NCBI RefSeq assembly: GCF_018390555.1 | Contig: NZ_JAHBGB010000006.1 | Location: 1-64,000, forward strand | Direction of reading: 5' to 3' | Length of the DNA stretch: 64,000 nucleotides | DNA from: Ancylobacter oerskovii | Lineage (GTDB): Bacteria > Pseudomonadota > Alphaproteobacteria > Rhizobiales > Xanthobacteraceae | In this document: piece after piece, positions 6,803 through 15,395 of the stretch | Position numbering within the stretch: position 1 is the first letter of the stretch | Layout: every line of letters starts with the position of its first letter | The notes under the pieces: generated by a model | What the model saw: the letters and a program-made list of their open reading frames with translations, nothing else | The model's database searches: none | What the model was told of the DNA's origin: nothing | Made by a program: the position numbers and the translations under genes

Positions 6803-9800
6803 ATGGTTGCACTCTCCGCCATCCGTGAACTGACCGTTCGAGGTCGGAGCGAAGGGCTCGATACCCTCACCGCCGCCCTCGATCGCGTCAAGCAGGCGCA
6901 AGAGGGCGTTGGCACCGCAAGCGAGACCAGCGCGCGCAAGCAGGAGAGCGCCCAGCGCGCCTGGGCTCGCCACGAGGCGTCCGTGGATGGCACCGCACGC
7001 GCTTATCAGAAGCTCAACCGCGACCTTTCGCTGGCTGAGCGTGCATTCGGACAGAACGTCATCACGCTCGACCGCTTCCAGAGCGAATGGGGCCGCATCC
7101 GCAATGATCTGGAACGTGCGGGTATCGAGGGCTCGATCCGGCTCAATGTTGACCAGTCCGGCCTGAATAGCCTGCTCGGCATCCGCGACACGGTGCGAGA
7201 CGCGGCGCGGGAGAGCGCATCGGCCTTCGAGCAGGAATTCGCCCGTCTCGACGACATTGCCCGTCAGCAGGGTGAGGCTGCCGGCCGTGCCTTCCAGCAG
7301 GCCCTGAACGACAACTTCAGGATCGGCGGTCGTACAGCCGCGCAGAACGGCGCCACCTTCTCCGCTCTGGAGGAGGCGATGCGTCGCCAGGACGAGATCG
7401 AGGCGGCGCGAGCGTCGCAGCTCGCATCGTCGACCCAGCGCGGGTATGCGGACCTGTTCGGCTATGACCGGTCGCGCAATTCCGCCTCGGCTTCAGCCGC
7501 AGTCTTTGAGGAGGTGGCCAGGGAGCAGGAAGCACTCGCGGCTCAGGCGGTGGCCTTGCGGGGGCAGATCGACCCGCTGGGAGCGGCGTTCGATCGGATG
7601 AATGCAGAGGTTGCCCGCTACAACGTCCTTGCCGACGCCGGCCTGATCTCGACGAACGAACTCGCCGTGGCGACCAGTCTGGCGCGGGATCGCTTCGATC
7701 ACACCGCGCGGAGCCTCAAGACGATCAGCGACACCGGGTTGTCCAGCCACATGTGGACGAACCTGTCGTTCCAGATCAACGACGTGGCCACCATGGCGAT
7801 GTCCGGCGCCGGTGCTCTGCAGATCCTCGGCACGCAGGCGGGGCAGGTCTTCCAGGTCCTGCAGCAGGGCGAGCGTGGTATCGGCGGGACGCTCGCGGGC
7901 ATCGGCTCCGAAATCCTCGGCTTCCTGACGTCGCCCACTGGCATCGCCATCGGCGTGACGGCTGCGGTGGCGGGGGCCATCGGCGCGGTTGGCTACTACT
8001 CCAATCAGGCTCGCCGAGGGTTCGAGAGCGCGGATGAATCCGTCTCTCGGCATGAGAAGTCGATCCGGGCCCTGAAGGATGCCTATGGTGAGGCCGCCAG
8101 CGGGCTCGAAGAATATGAAAAGCAGTCGCGGCTTTCGTTGCGTGCCGACGCAACGTTGTCGCTTCAGTCGACGCGTGCCTCTCTCGCCGCGAGCAGCCGC
8201 GATGCGATTGGAACGCTCGGCCAGACGATCGACGAATACGGGGTGAACGTCTTCGCGGTGAACTACCGGTTCAATGCCGCGCGCAAGGAAATCGAGGAGT
8301 TCCAGAAGTCGGCCGAGGCCGGCACGCCGGACTTCCTTAAGCTGCGGGACGCGGTGGCGGGCATCTACCTCGCCAATCCCGGCGATGATCGCCTGCGCAA
8401 GATGTATGAGGAGATCACCGACCTTACGGCGCAGGGCGCCCGGCTGCAGTCGATGTTGCCGAGCGCGACGCAGGCGGTTCGGGACTTCACCGACCAGTTC
8501 GGCGGAAACAAGCTGTCGACGTTCGAGCAGGGGTTGGGCCGGATCATCGGCATGGTGCCGCGGCTGAAGGAGGCGTTCGACCTCCGCACGCAGGCTGGTG
8601 ATATCGAACAGGCCTTCGTCAATGGCCGTGCCCGGCTGGGCGCCGATCTCAGCAGCGGGCAGATCAGCCAGGGACAGTATCGAGCGCGTCTCGGCACGCT
8701 GGAAAGCGCCTATGGCGAGGCGATGGACGCCAACCGGCAGGCTCAGTCGACGCTGCTTTCGCCGATCGAGCGCACGCGCCGCGAACACGAGCTCGAACTC
8801 CGGGCGATCCAGGCGAAGACGACCGAGCAGCGCGCTCAGATAGAGATGGATCGCGTTCGTCTCGGTCTCGCGGGCCAGAACGTCGGCTCTGCCGAGCGCG
8901 AGTTGCAGATCCAGCAGGCGGGCGCGCGAGTTCAGGCTGAGGCCGCTCAGCGCGAACGCGATCTCGCCCAAGAGCGGGACCGCGCCACGCGCGATCGTTT
9001 CGAAGGCGCGCGGCTCGATCTGCAATCGCTCAGCCAGTCCGCCCGCGAGGCGGAGACGATGCGCTATGCCTACGAGCAGATGGCAGATGCGCGCCGAGAG
9101 GCAGAGCAGTTCGGCCGCTCCACCGTCTCGGACGAGCGGATCCGCAGGATCAAGGCCGAGGCGGAAGCGTGGGGGGAATTGCAGGAGGCCATCAATCAGA
9201 CGAGGCTGACCCAGGATCTGCTCTTCGACCGCCAGCAATTCGGCCGCAGCGGTGTGGAGCAGCGGGTGTACGGCACGATGCGGTCGGCTGGGCTGCTCGA
9301 CACCAACGGCGAAATCACCGGCGCTTATAACCAGGCCATTGCGCAGCAGATCCGGCTCAACGCCAAGGTCGAGGAAATGCAGGACATGTGGCGCGGGACG
9401 GGTAGCCAGATCGTCGAAGCGTTCACACAGGGAGGTAACGTCGGGCAAGCTCTGCTTCAGCAGGTTTCGTCGGTCTTCAGCAACTACGCGGGCAATGCGA
9501 TAGACAACGGGATCAACAGCTTGATCTCGAGTGCCTTCCCGAGCCTCGCGCCCGGACTTGGCCGTTCGGGCCCCCGCGGATCGAGTTCAGCCAACCCACT
9601 ATGGGTGACATTTGCCGACGCCGGAGGTCTCGGCACTCTCCTCGGCAAGGCCGGGAACGACAACGCGAAGGGCGACACGCTCTCCAAGCTGCCGGGCATC
9701 GGCTCCGATCGGGTGGCTGGCGGCGACAGCATGGCCAGCGTGCTGTCGCTGTCGAAGTCGTACGAGGGTCTGAACGAGCGCCGCGACACTGCTGCGATCA

Positions 9801-10711
9801 GCAGCATCCTTTCGGCGTCGGGCACCGCACAGCTGGACCCGACCAAGCAGGCGTGGTGCGCGGCCTATGCGAACGCCGTGCTGGCGCAGTCTGGGCTCGG
9901 TGGCACCGGGTCCAACCTCGCCTCGTCGTTCCAGTCGTGGGGCAAGGCGACCACGACCCCGGCGCTCGGCGACATCGTGAACCTGAAGCCACAAGTGGCC
10001 GGTGCCTCCGGGCATGTCGGGTTCTTCAACGGCTTCAGCGGCAGCAACGTGCTGGTGTCGGGCGGCAACCAGTCGAACGGCGTCACCACGGCGGCATTCC
10101 CCGCGTCGGAAGTCGTCAGCTTCCGCACCGCGATCACCGACGCCACCACCAGCACGTCGAAGTTCGGCACCGGCCTCACCGACGCCGCCTCGCAGGTGGC
10201 GGGCGGGCTGGGCCAGCTTGGCGCCGGCGCTGGCGGCGTTGCTGCGGCGGCGGGCGGAGGTGGTGCCGGCCTCGGCGGGCTGCTGACCGGCATCCTCGGC
10301 TTCGCCGGCAAGATCTTCGGCTTTGACGAGGGCGGGTTCACCGGGTTCGGCGGCAAATATGAGCCGGCCGGCATCGTCCACCGCAAGGAATACGTCTTCA
10401 GCGAGGAAGCGGTGAATGCGATCGGCGTGTCCAATCTGGATGCCATGCACCGGGTGGCCAAGCGCGGCCGGAGCTTCGCGTCCGGCGGCTATGGCGGCGG
10501 CCCGGTCGCTGTTCCGATGCCGGTTATGGCGAAGTCGGGCCCCGACCAGATCGTGATCGATGTGCGCGGCGCCACCGGCAACGACGAGATCCAGCGCATG
10601 GTCGCGGCGGGGATCAATCAAGGCATCGCCGCCTATGACGGGCGGATGCGCGACGGTCGTGTGCTGGCGCAGCGGCTCAAGGGCGCCAACAAGCGGTTCG
10701 GGGCGCGCTGA
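6803..10711 (+). CDS. Tail tape measure protein with embedded peptidase
   Basis: A 1,302-residue protein, by far the longest phage gene here. The first 350 residues and residues 600-850 are helical coiled coils (repeated QARAEAA-like heptads). A hydrophobic stretch near residues 365-400 (SPTGIAIGVTAAVAGAIGAV) is typical of tape measures. Residues about 970-1110 match the TIGR02594/NlpC-P60-like domain, with Cys1019 in WCAAY and His1071 in SGHVGF as a probable catalytic pair for cutting peptidoglycan during DNA entry. The C-terminus has the usual GGFTGFGGKYEPAGIVHRKE motif. ATG 6803 is taken as start; TTG 6791 is in frame. The stop overlaps the next gene as TGATG. Confidence 0.9.
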   Translation: MVALSAIRELTVRGRSEGLDTLTAALDRVKQAQEGVGTASETSARKQESAQRAWARHEASVDGTARAYQKLNRDLSLAERAFGQNVITLDRFQSEWGRIRNDLERAGIEGSIRLNVDQSGLNSLLGIRDTVRDAARESASAFEQEFARLDDIARQQGEAAGRAFQQALNDNFRIGGRTAAQNGATFSALEEAMRRQDEIEAARASQLASSTQRGYADLFGYDRSRNSASASAAVFEEVAREQEALAAQAVALRGQIDPLGAAFDRMNAEVARYNVLADAGLISTNELAVATSLARDRFDHTARSLKTISDTGLSSHMWTNLSFQINDVATMAMSGAGALQILGTQAGQVFQVLQQGERGIGGTLAGIGSEILGFLTSPTGIAIGVTAAVAGAIGAVGYYSNQARRGFESADESVSRHEKSIRALKDAYGEAASGLEEYEKQSRLSLRADATLSLQSTRASLAASSRDAIGTLGQTIDEYGVNVFAVNYRFNAARKEIEEFQKSAEAGTPDFLKLRDAVAGIYLANPGDDRLRKMYEEITDLTAQGARLQSMLPSATQAVRDFTDQFGGNKLSTFEQGLGRIIGMVPRLKEAFDLRTQAGDIEQAFVNGRARLGADLSSGQISQGQYRARLGTLESAYGEAMDANRQAQSTLLSPIERTRREHELELRAIQAKTTEQRAQIEMDRVRLGLAGQNVGSAERELQIQQAGARVQAEAAQRERDLAQERDRATRDRFEGARLDLQSLSQSAREAETMRYAYEQMADARREAEQFGRSTVSDERIRRIKAEAEAWGELQEAINQTRLTQDLLFDRQQFGRSGVEQRVYGTMRSAGLLDTNGEITGAYNQAIAQQIRLNAKVEEMQDMWRGTGSQIVEAFTQGGNVGQALLQQVSSVFSNYAGNAIDNGINSLISSAFPSLAPGLGRSGPRGSSSANPLWVTFADAGGLGTLLGKAGNDNAKGDTLSKLPGIGSDRVAGGDSMASVLSLSKSYEGLNERRDTAAISSILSASGTAQLDPTKQAWCAAYANAVLAQSGLGGTGSNLASSFQSWGKATTTPALGDIVNLKPQVAGASGHVGFFNGFSGSNVLVSGGNQSNGVTTAAFPASEVVSFRTAITDATTSTSKFGTGLTDAASQVAGGLGQLGAGAGGVAAAAGGGGAGLGGLLTGILGFAGKIFGFDEGGFTGFGGKYEPAGIVHRKEYVFSEEAVNAIGVSNLDAMHRVAKRGRSFASGGYGGGPVAVPMPVMAKSGPDQIVIDVRGATGNDEIQRMVAAGINQGIAAYDGRMRDGRVLAQRLKGANKRFGAR

Positions 10712-11283
10712 TGCTGACGCCAGAGATCGCCGAAGAAGCCGCCAAGCGCCAGGCGCGGGTCGGTCGGCTCTACCGTTTCGACTGGATCCCCGGCCCGTCG
10801 CGCTACTGGTCCGGCTTCGCTCCGCTCCGTACCCTCGATGGCCAGGAGTGGAAGGGCACCGGCGATGTCATAGGGCTCGGGCAGTTGACGGCGCTGGTGA
10901 ACGACAGCGCGCCGGAACAGACCTTCACCCTCTCCGGCGTGACGCAGGAGTTCGTCGACAAGGTGACGGGCAGCGAGGAGAACTATCGGCGCCGGATGGC
11001 CTTCATCATGTTGCAGGCCTTCGATGACAACTGGCAGCCGAAGGGCCTGCCGCGGGTGACGTGGTGGGGCCAGATGTCCACCTTCATCGTCGCCGAGGAC
11101 CGGTCGGATGGCATAAAGACCTGCACCATCACGCTGCAGGGCGAGAGCGTGCTGGTGAACCGCTTCTCGCCGCGCCAGTCCTACTGGACCGATCCCGACC
11201 AGCAGCGGCGCTTCCCGGGCGACCGCGCCTGCGAACGGGTCATGGGCATGACCGACAAGACGCTGACGATCCCCGGCCGATAG
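10711..11283 (+). CDS. Minor tail protein downstream of the tape measure
   Basis: A 190-residue soluble protein, overlapping the tape measure stop by one base. It sits where siphophages encode the distal tail or tip-attachment proteins. Motifs seen are RLYRFDWIPGPSRYWSGFAP near the start and SYWTDPDQQRRFPGDRACE near the end; the latter is commonly seen in tail proteins that bear a conserved cysteine. I infer a tail tip role from context without a firm family call. Confidence 0.65.
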   Translation: MLTPEIAEEAAKRQARVGRLYRFDWIPGPSRYWSGFAPLRTLDGQEWKGTGDVIGLGQLTALVNDSAPEQTFTLSGVTQEFVDKVTGSEENYRRRMAFIMLQAFDDNWQPKGLPRVTWWGQMSTFIVAEDRSDGIKTCTITLQGESVLVNRFSPRQSYWTDPDQQRRFPGDRACERVMGMTDKTLTIPGR

Positions 11284-11293
11284 GGAGGACGAG

Positions 11294-11563
11294 ATGATGG
11301 ATGATCGCAGACTTTCCCGAGCCCTCGGCATGGCGGCGGCGCTCGCCTGCACAGGCGACAATAATATGCGGCCTCATCTGCACGAGATGGCAAAGGCATA
11401 TGCCGATCTGATCGAGCGCTTCGCAAAAACCGACGATGCCACCTTTGCAGCGTACTGGATCGGCATGTGGTCCGACATGCCGGCCTCAGCGGAATGCGAT
11501 TCCGATAGCCTCGGCAAGAGTCTTGCCCAGGCCGCTGCCGGCACCTGTCAGGATGCTGCTTAG
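11294..11563 (+). CDS. Small hypothetical phage protein
   Basis: An 89-residue acidic, helical protein with an excellent ribosome site (AGGGAGGACGAG before ATGATG). It is in line with the tail operon, but its last 78 bases overlap the 3' end of a gene on the opposite strand. No family is recognised. Either the two convergent genes overlap for real or one is annotated too long; the stop codons of both lie inside the overlap. Confidence 0.5.
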   Translation: MMDDRRLSRALGMAAALACTGDNNMRPHLHEMAKAYADLIERFAKTDDATFAAYWIGMWSDMPASAECDSDSLGKSLAQAAAGTCQDAA

Positions 11564-12088
11564 CGCACCTCCGATAGCGCGCAAGGCGCCACCTTTTAGG
11601 GTGTTGGCGCCACTCTTTAACGTCGATGTGAGGTCGGTTGCTTCCGCGCGCTCCTCCTTGGTCAACGGCAGGCTCGGCAGGATGACTTCGATCTCCGACA
11701 AGATCCTTGCAAGGTCGGTGATCCCCACCTGTAGCGCAGCATTTTGACTACTGTTCGCGCCAGCGACCTGAACGACACTATAATTGGCATGGATCGTGAG
11801 GCCGGAAAGGTCAGGGTCACGCATAGGTACCGCGACCCCTAGACGTTCCGCTTCCATCTGGCCGCGCTGATTGAGGCCGATCGATCCTATCTGGCCGCCG
11901 CCCATTAAGCCTTGCTCATAGATCAGCATGGTCGCGCGCTCGAACTCGTCGGCCGTCGCGCCGATGGCTGTTTTAATCTTGTAAGTCTCAACATCCCAAG
12001 AGGGATGACCTGCCCCGTGCTCGTACACGTATCGAAGAATCTGATCGCGAACCTCTCTAAGCCGCTGCGGTGAAATCTGGTTCGACAT
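11486..12088 (-). CDS. Reverse-strand moron with winged-helix start and hydrophobic tail
   Basis: The 200-residue product has three parts. Residues 1-80 look like a winged helix (helices, then GSIGLNQRGQMEAERLG). A linker NYSVVQVAGANSSQNAA follows. The C-terminal 60 residues contain a glycine-rich hydrophobic segment (LRAIGGALSSILTGAGSG) that could enter a membrane. The gene lies against the tail operon, so it should have its own promoter in the 12,089-12,150 spacer. The layout of DNA-binding or sensing domain plus membrane-active tail is seen in some abortive-infection proteins; this is a speculation, as no family is recognised. Confidence 0.65.
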   Translation of the reverse strand: MSNQISPQRLREVRDQILRYVYEHGAGHPSWDVETYKIKTAIGATADEFERATMLIYEQGLMGGGQIGSIGLNQRGQMEAERLGVAVPMRDPDLSGLTIHANYSVVQVAGANSSQNAALQVGITDLARILSEIEVILPSLPLTKEERAEATDLTSTLKSGANTLKGGALRAIGGALSSILTGAGSGLGKTLAEAIGIAFR

Positions 12089-12151
12089 TGTTGCTGCCCC
12101 CGTTTCGAGAACGGTAGCAGGGCGCGTGCCGGAGTCGAGACGGGTCTTTTC

Positions 12152-12535
12152 ATGCTCCGCTCATTTCTGATCGACCACGCCCGGCGGGAGTTCGCCTGGG
12201 GCACCGAGGACTGCTGCCTGCTGATCGCCGACTGGTGGCGCGCCAATCATGGCGTCGATCCGGCGGCCGGATGGCGCGGCACCTATAGCACCGCCGCCGA
12301 GAAGGATGCGCTGCTCGCGCGTGAGGGCGGCGTCGCGCGCATCGTTCGCCGGCTCGCCCTCGATGTCGGCGCCGAGCGCACCTCCGACCCAAGACCCGGC
12401 GACTTCGGCGTCGTCCGGGTCGATCGCAAGCATCTCGGTGCCATCCGCGCGCCGGATGGCAAATGGGCCACAAAGAGCCTCGCCGGGCTCGTGCTGTTCA
12501 CGCCGATCCACATCGTCGCAGCCTGGAAGATCTGA
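12152..12535 (+). CDS. DUF6950-like phage tail-associated protein
   Basis: A 127-residue protein with the pattern FAWGTEDCCLLIADWWRANH near the start and GWRGTY in the middle, recalled from the DUF6950 family of small phage proteins. In related prophages it lies just before the tail tip (gpJ-like) gene, as here, where other phages carry an NlpC/P60 peptidase. The CC pair might be relevant, but no complete catalytic triad can be shown. The stop overlaps the next ATG (TGATG). Confidence 0.65.
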   Translation: MLRSFLIDHARREFAWGTEDCCLLIADWWRANHGVDPAAGWRGTYSTAAEKDALLAREGGVARIVRRLALDVGAERTSDPRPGDFGVVRVDRKHLGAIRAPDGKWATKSLAGLVLFTPIHIVAAWKI

Positions 12536-14697
12536 TGCGTCGCGCCATCCTGCTTGCCACCACCGCGCTCGCGTTGGTGATGGCTCCCCCACGCCCTGCA
12601 AAGGCCGATCCGATCGTCACCCCGTTCGTCCTGTCGCTGGGCGCGGGCTTCGGGACGGCCGCGACCGGCCTGACCGCGCTCGGCACGATCGTCTCGACCG
12701 GCTTGCAGATCGGCATCGCCTATGGCGCCAGCTATCTGGCGTCGGCGCTGGCGGACCAGCCGACCGCGAAGCCGGTAGACATCACCCAGATCGTCAAGCA
12801 GGACGTCCCGCCGCGCTGGAAGCACTACGGCCGCCGGAAGGTGGGCGGCGCCATGCTGATGGGCGAGACGATCGACGACGCGCTGCACATCGTGCTGGCG
12901 CACAACGAGGGGGAAATCGACGGCTTCGAACGGTTCTTCCTGCACGACCGCGAGGTAACATTCACCGGAGGAAGCGACGGCGGCGGGATCAACACCGAGC
13001 CCTATCCCGACGGGTCGATTACGCTGGAGGTGCGGAAGGGCACCGATGATCAGACGGCCTTTGGCGGACTGGTCTCGACGGCGCCGTCGCTCTGGACGAA
13101 CGACCATCGCGGCCGCGGCATCGCCATGTCCTATCTGCGATGCAATGCCGTCGAGAGCGAGAAGCAAAGCGACGTCTACCCGCAGGGCATTCCGGCGCTC
13201 ACCAACATCGCCCGGTACTCGCTCTGCTACGACCCCCGCACCGACACGCGCGCCTGGACCCGCAACATCGCCCTGCAGCTGGCCGACTTCCTCACCAGCC
13301 CGGACGGCCGCCAGATCCCATGGGAATACATCAACGTTCCTCGGCTGATCACCGCGGCGAACATCTGCGACAGCGCCTTTCCGAAGAAGGATGGCAGCAC
13401 CATCCAGAAATATGCCGGCGGGCTCTCCTACGACCTGCCCGGCGAGCCCGGTCCGGTGGTGGCGCGGTTCCTCGTGGCCATGGACGGCCGGCTCTCCCTG
13501 CTCTCCGATGGCACCATCGCGATCGACGCCGGCGCCGCCGTCACCCCAACCTATACGCTCACCGACGATCACATCATCGCCTACGAGCTCAAGCCGGTGC
13601 CGGCGCTGGGCGACGAAGTGAACGAGGTCGTCGTCAAGTACTCGAACTCGGCGGCCGACTACGCCGAGGCGACCTGCGATCCGTGGCGCGATGAAGACGA
13701 CATTTCGGCGTCGGGCCAGATCAAGAGCCACCCGCCGATCGAGGCCTATGAGGTCGAGGATCACGCCCATGCGCGCTACCTCGCCCGGCTCGCCTGGCTG
13801 CGGAAGAACGCGCCGTTCCAAGGCTGGATCAGGAGCGACCTCGACGGACTGAACGCCTTCGACGAGCGGTTCATCCGTATCAAGGGCACCATGTTCAATC
13901 TCGACCGGACGTTCGAGATCACGGCCGCGCCGGAGTTCGATTTTACGACGAACACCGTCACACTGCAGGTGGCGGCCTTCGACCCGGAGGAAGCCTACAA
14001 CGGCTGGAACCCGGCGCTGCATGAGGGCACCGCGCCGACGATCCCGACCAAGGCATCGCCGACCACCCTGAACCCGCCGGCGAACCTCGTCGTCACGCCG
14101 AAGAGCCGGACGCTCTCGACGGGATCGCTGGCGCCGATCCTCGAACTCACATGGGATCCCGATACGCGGCTCGGCCTTGATGCCCGGGCGCAGATCACGT
14201 CCTCCAGCGAGGATGCATGGACGGACATCACGGTCGTGAAGCCCGGTGGCGCCACTGCGCCGACCAAGGCGGTGTCCGAGACCCTGAACGACGGGCAGGC
14301 GTATGACCTGCGGGTGCGGTGGGTGACGTCGGCCGGCAAGTTCAGCGATTGGGCGGTCACGGAAAACCATGTTGCCGTCGCCGACGCCGTGCCGACCGAC
14401 GACCCCGTCGACATCGCGGCGGAGGCCATCGGGCCGGGGCAGGTGCGGGTTTCTGGCGTGGCACCGAACTCGCCGAACGTGAAGCAGATCAAGATCTTTT
14501 CGAACACAACGGCGACGCCTCCGGGAGGCCTGCCGGACAAGACCATCAACATCATCAACCCCGGCGACAGCTGGAGCACCGTCATCAACGGCCTCGCGGA
14601 AGACGATTGGTATTTCTGGGCGGCCGCCGCCAACGGTTCCGACCTCCTCAGCGACCTGGTGCCGGCAGCCGACAACCCCGTCGCGGTCGAGGCCTGA
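12535..14697 (+). CDS. Tail tip / central fibre protein (gpJ-like)
   Basis: A 720-residue protein. The N-terminus has a signal-like segment and a hydrophobic glycine-rich stretch (residues about 25-75), as in gpJ-type tip proteins. The middle part matches hub-domain proteins (DRTFEITAAPEFDFTTNTVT). Two fibronectin type III-like repeats follow near residues 510-715 (PPANLVVTPKSR; VRVSGVAPNSPNVKQIKIFS). It would form the tail tip that contacts the cell surface. It sits directly after the DUF6950-like gene and before further tip proteins. ATG 12535 overlaps the upstream stop. Confidence 0.8.
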   Translation: MRRAILLATTALALVMAPPRPAKADPIVTPFVLSLGAGFGTAATGLTALGTIVSTGLQIGIAYGASYLASALADQPTAKPVDITQIVKQDVPPRWKHYGRRKVGGAMLMGETIDDALHIVLAHNEGEIDGFERFFLHDREVTFTGGSDGGGINTEPYPDGSITLEVRKGTDDQTAFGGLVSTAPSLWTNDHRGRGIAMSYLRCNAVESEKQSDVYPQGIPALTNIARYSLCYDPRTDTRAWTRNIALQLADFLTSPDGRQIPWEYINVPRLITAANICDSAFPKKDGSTIQKYAGGLSYDLPGEPGPVVARFLVAMDGRLSLLSDGTIAIDAGAAVTPTYTLTDDHIIAYELKPVPALGDEVNEVVVKYSNSAADYAEATCDPWRDEDDISASGQIKSHPPIEAYEVEDHAHARYLARLAWLRKNAPFQGWIRSDLDGLNAFDERFIRIKGTMFNLDRTFEITAAPEFDFTTNTVTLQVAAFDPEEAYNGWNPALHEGTAPTIPTKASPTTLNPPANLVVTPKSRTLSTGSLAPILELTWDPDTRLGLDARAQITSSSEDAWTDITVVKPGGATAPTKAVSETLNDGQAYDLRVRWVTSAGKFSDWAVTENHVAVADAVPTDDPVDIAAEAIGPGQVRVSGVAPNSPNVKQIKIFSNTTATPPGGLPDKTINIINPGDSWSTVINGLAEDDWYFWAAAANGSDLLSDLVPAADNPVAVEA

Positions 14698-14699
14698 TC

Positions 14700-15377
14700 A
14701 TGATCGACATCGACGAATGGAGCCCGCACCTCACCCCGCGCAACAGCTTCTATGAACTGAAGGGGCTGGTCTCCTCGGGCGGCCGGGTAGCGGACGGCCG
14801 CGAGCAGCGCGTGCAGGATGATGTCGGCTTCTGGCGGCATTCCCAGACCTACGCCATCCGCAACCGAGCACAGGCTCTCGCCTATAGGGCAATGCTGACG
14901 CGCCTACGCGCCGGAGAGGCCATCCTCGCCAAGGTGTTCGACGCCTATGGGCCTCCGACCACCGGCACGGTAGCGGAGCCTTCCGCGAGCCTCACGGCCG
15001 CGGCTGATCTCCGGGCAACCACGGTCAGCATCTCGACCTTTGGCTTGATCCTTCAGCCTGGCATTGCCTTCTCGATCGGCCACCGGCTGCACCGGATCAC
15101 CAAGGTCGTTTTTCACACGCCCGGCGGCACAGCCGCCTGGAACGGCTCCGCCCCATGGGATGGCTCGGCGCCTTGGATCGGGCAGCCGGCAGCCGGGCCG
15201 GATCTCTGGACCGTCAACATCCAGCCTCCGTTGCGGCAGGACCTCGCCGCCGGCACCAACGTCGACTTCTTCAACCTCCAGTGCCTGTGCGTCATCGAGG
15301 ATGTCACCTCCGGCGACATTGACCTCGACCTCGGCTTCTTCGCCGACCCGACGCTCTCCCTGATCGAAACCATCTGA
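14700..15377 (+). CDS. Tail tip-associated structural protein
   Basis: A 225-residue soluble, beta-rich protein starting two bases after the gpJ-like stop. A short internal duplication, WNGSAPWDGSAPWIG, is seen around residues 143-158. No enzymatic motif is visible. Its position between tip protein and fibre suggests a connector or tip subunit. The family is not recognised by name. Confidence 0.6.
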   Translation: MIDIDEWSPHLTPRNSFYELKGLVSSGGRVADGREQRVQDDVGFWRHSQTYAIRNRAQALAYRAMLTRLRAGEAILAKVFDAYGPPTTGTVAEPSASLTAAADLRATTVSISTFGLILQPGIAFSIGHRLHRITKVVFHTPGGTAAWNGSAPWDGSAPWIGQPAAGPDLWTVNIQPPLRQDLAAGTNVDFFNLQCLCVIEDVTSGDIDLDLGFFADPTLSLIETI

Positions 15378-15395
15378 CGCTCATCCGAGGACAAT

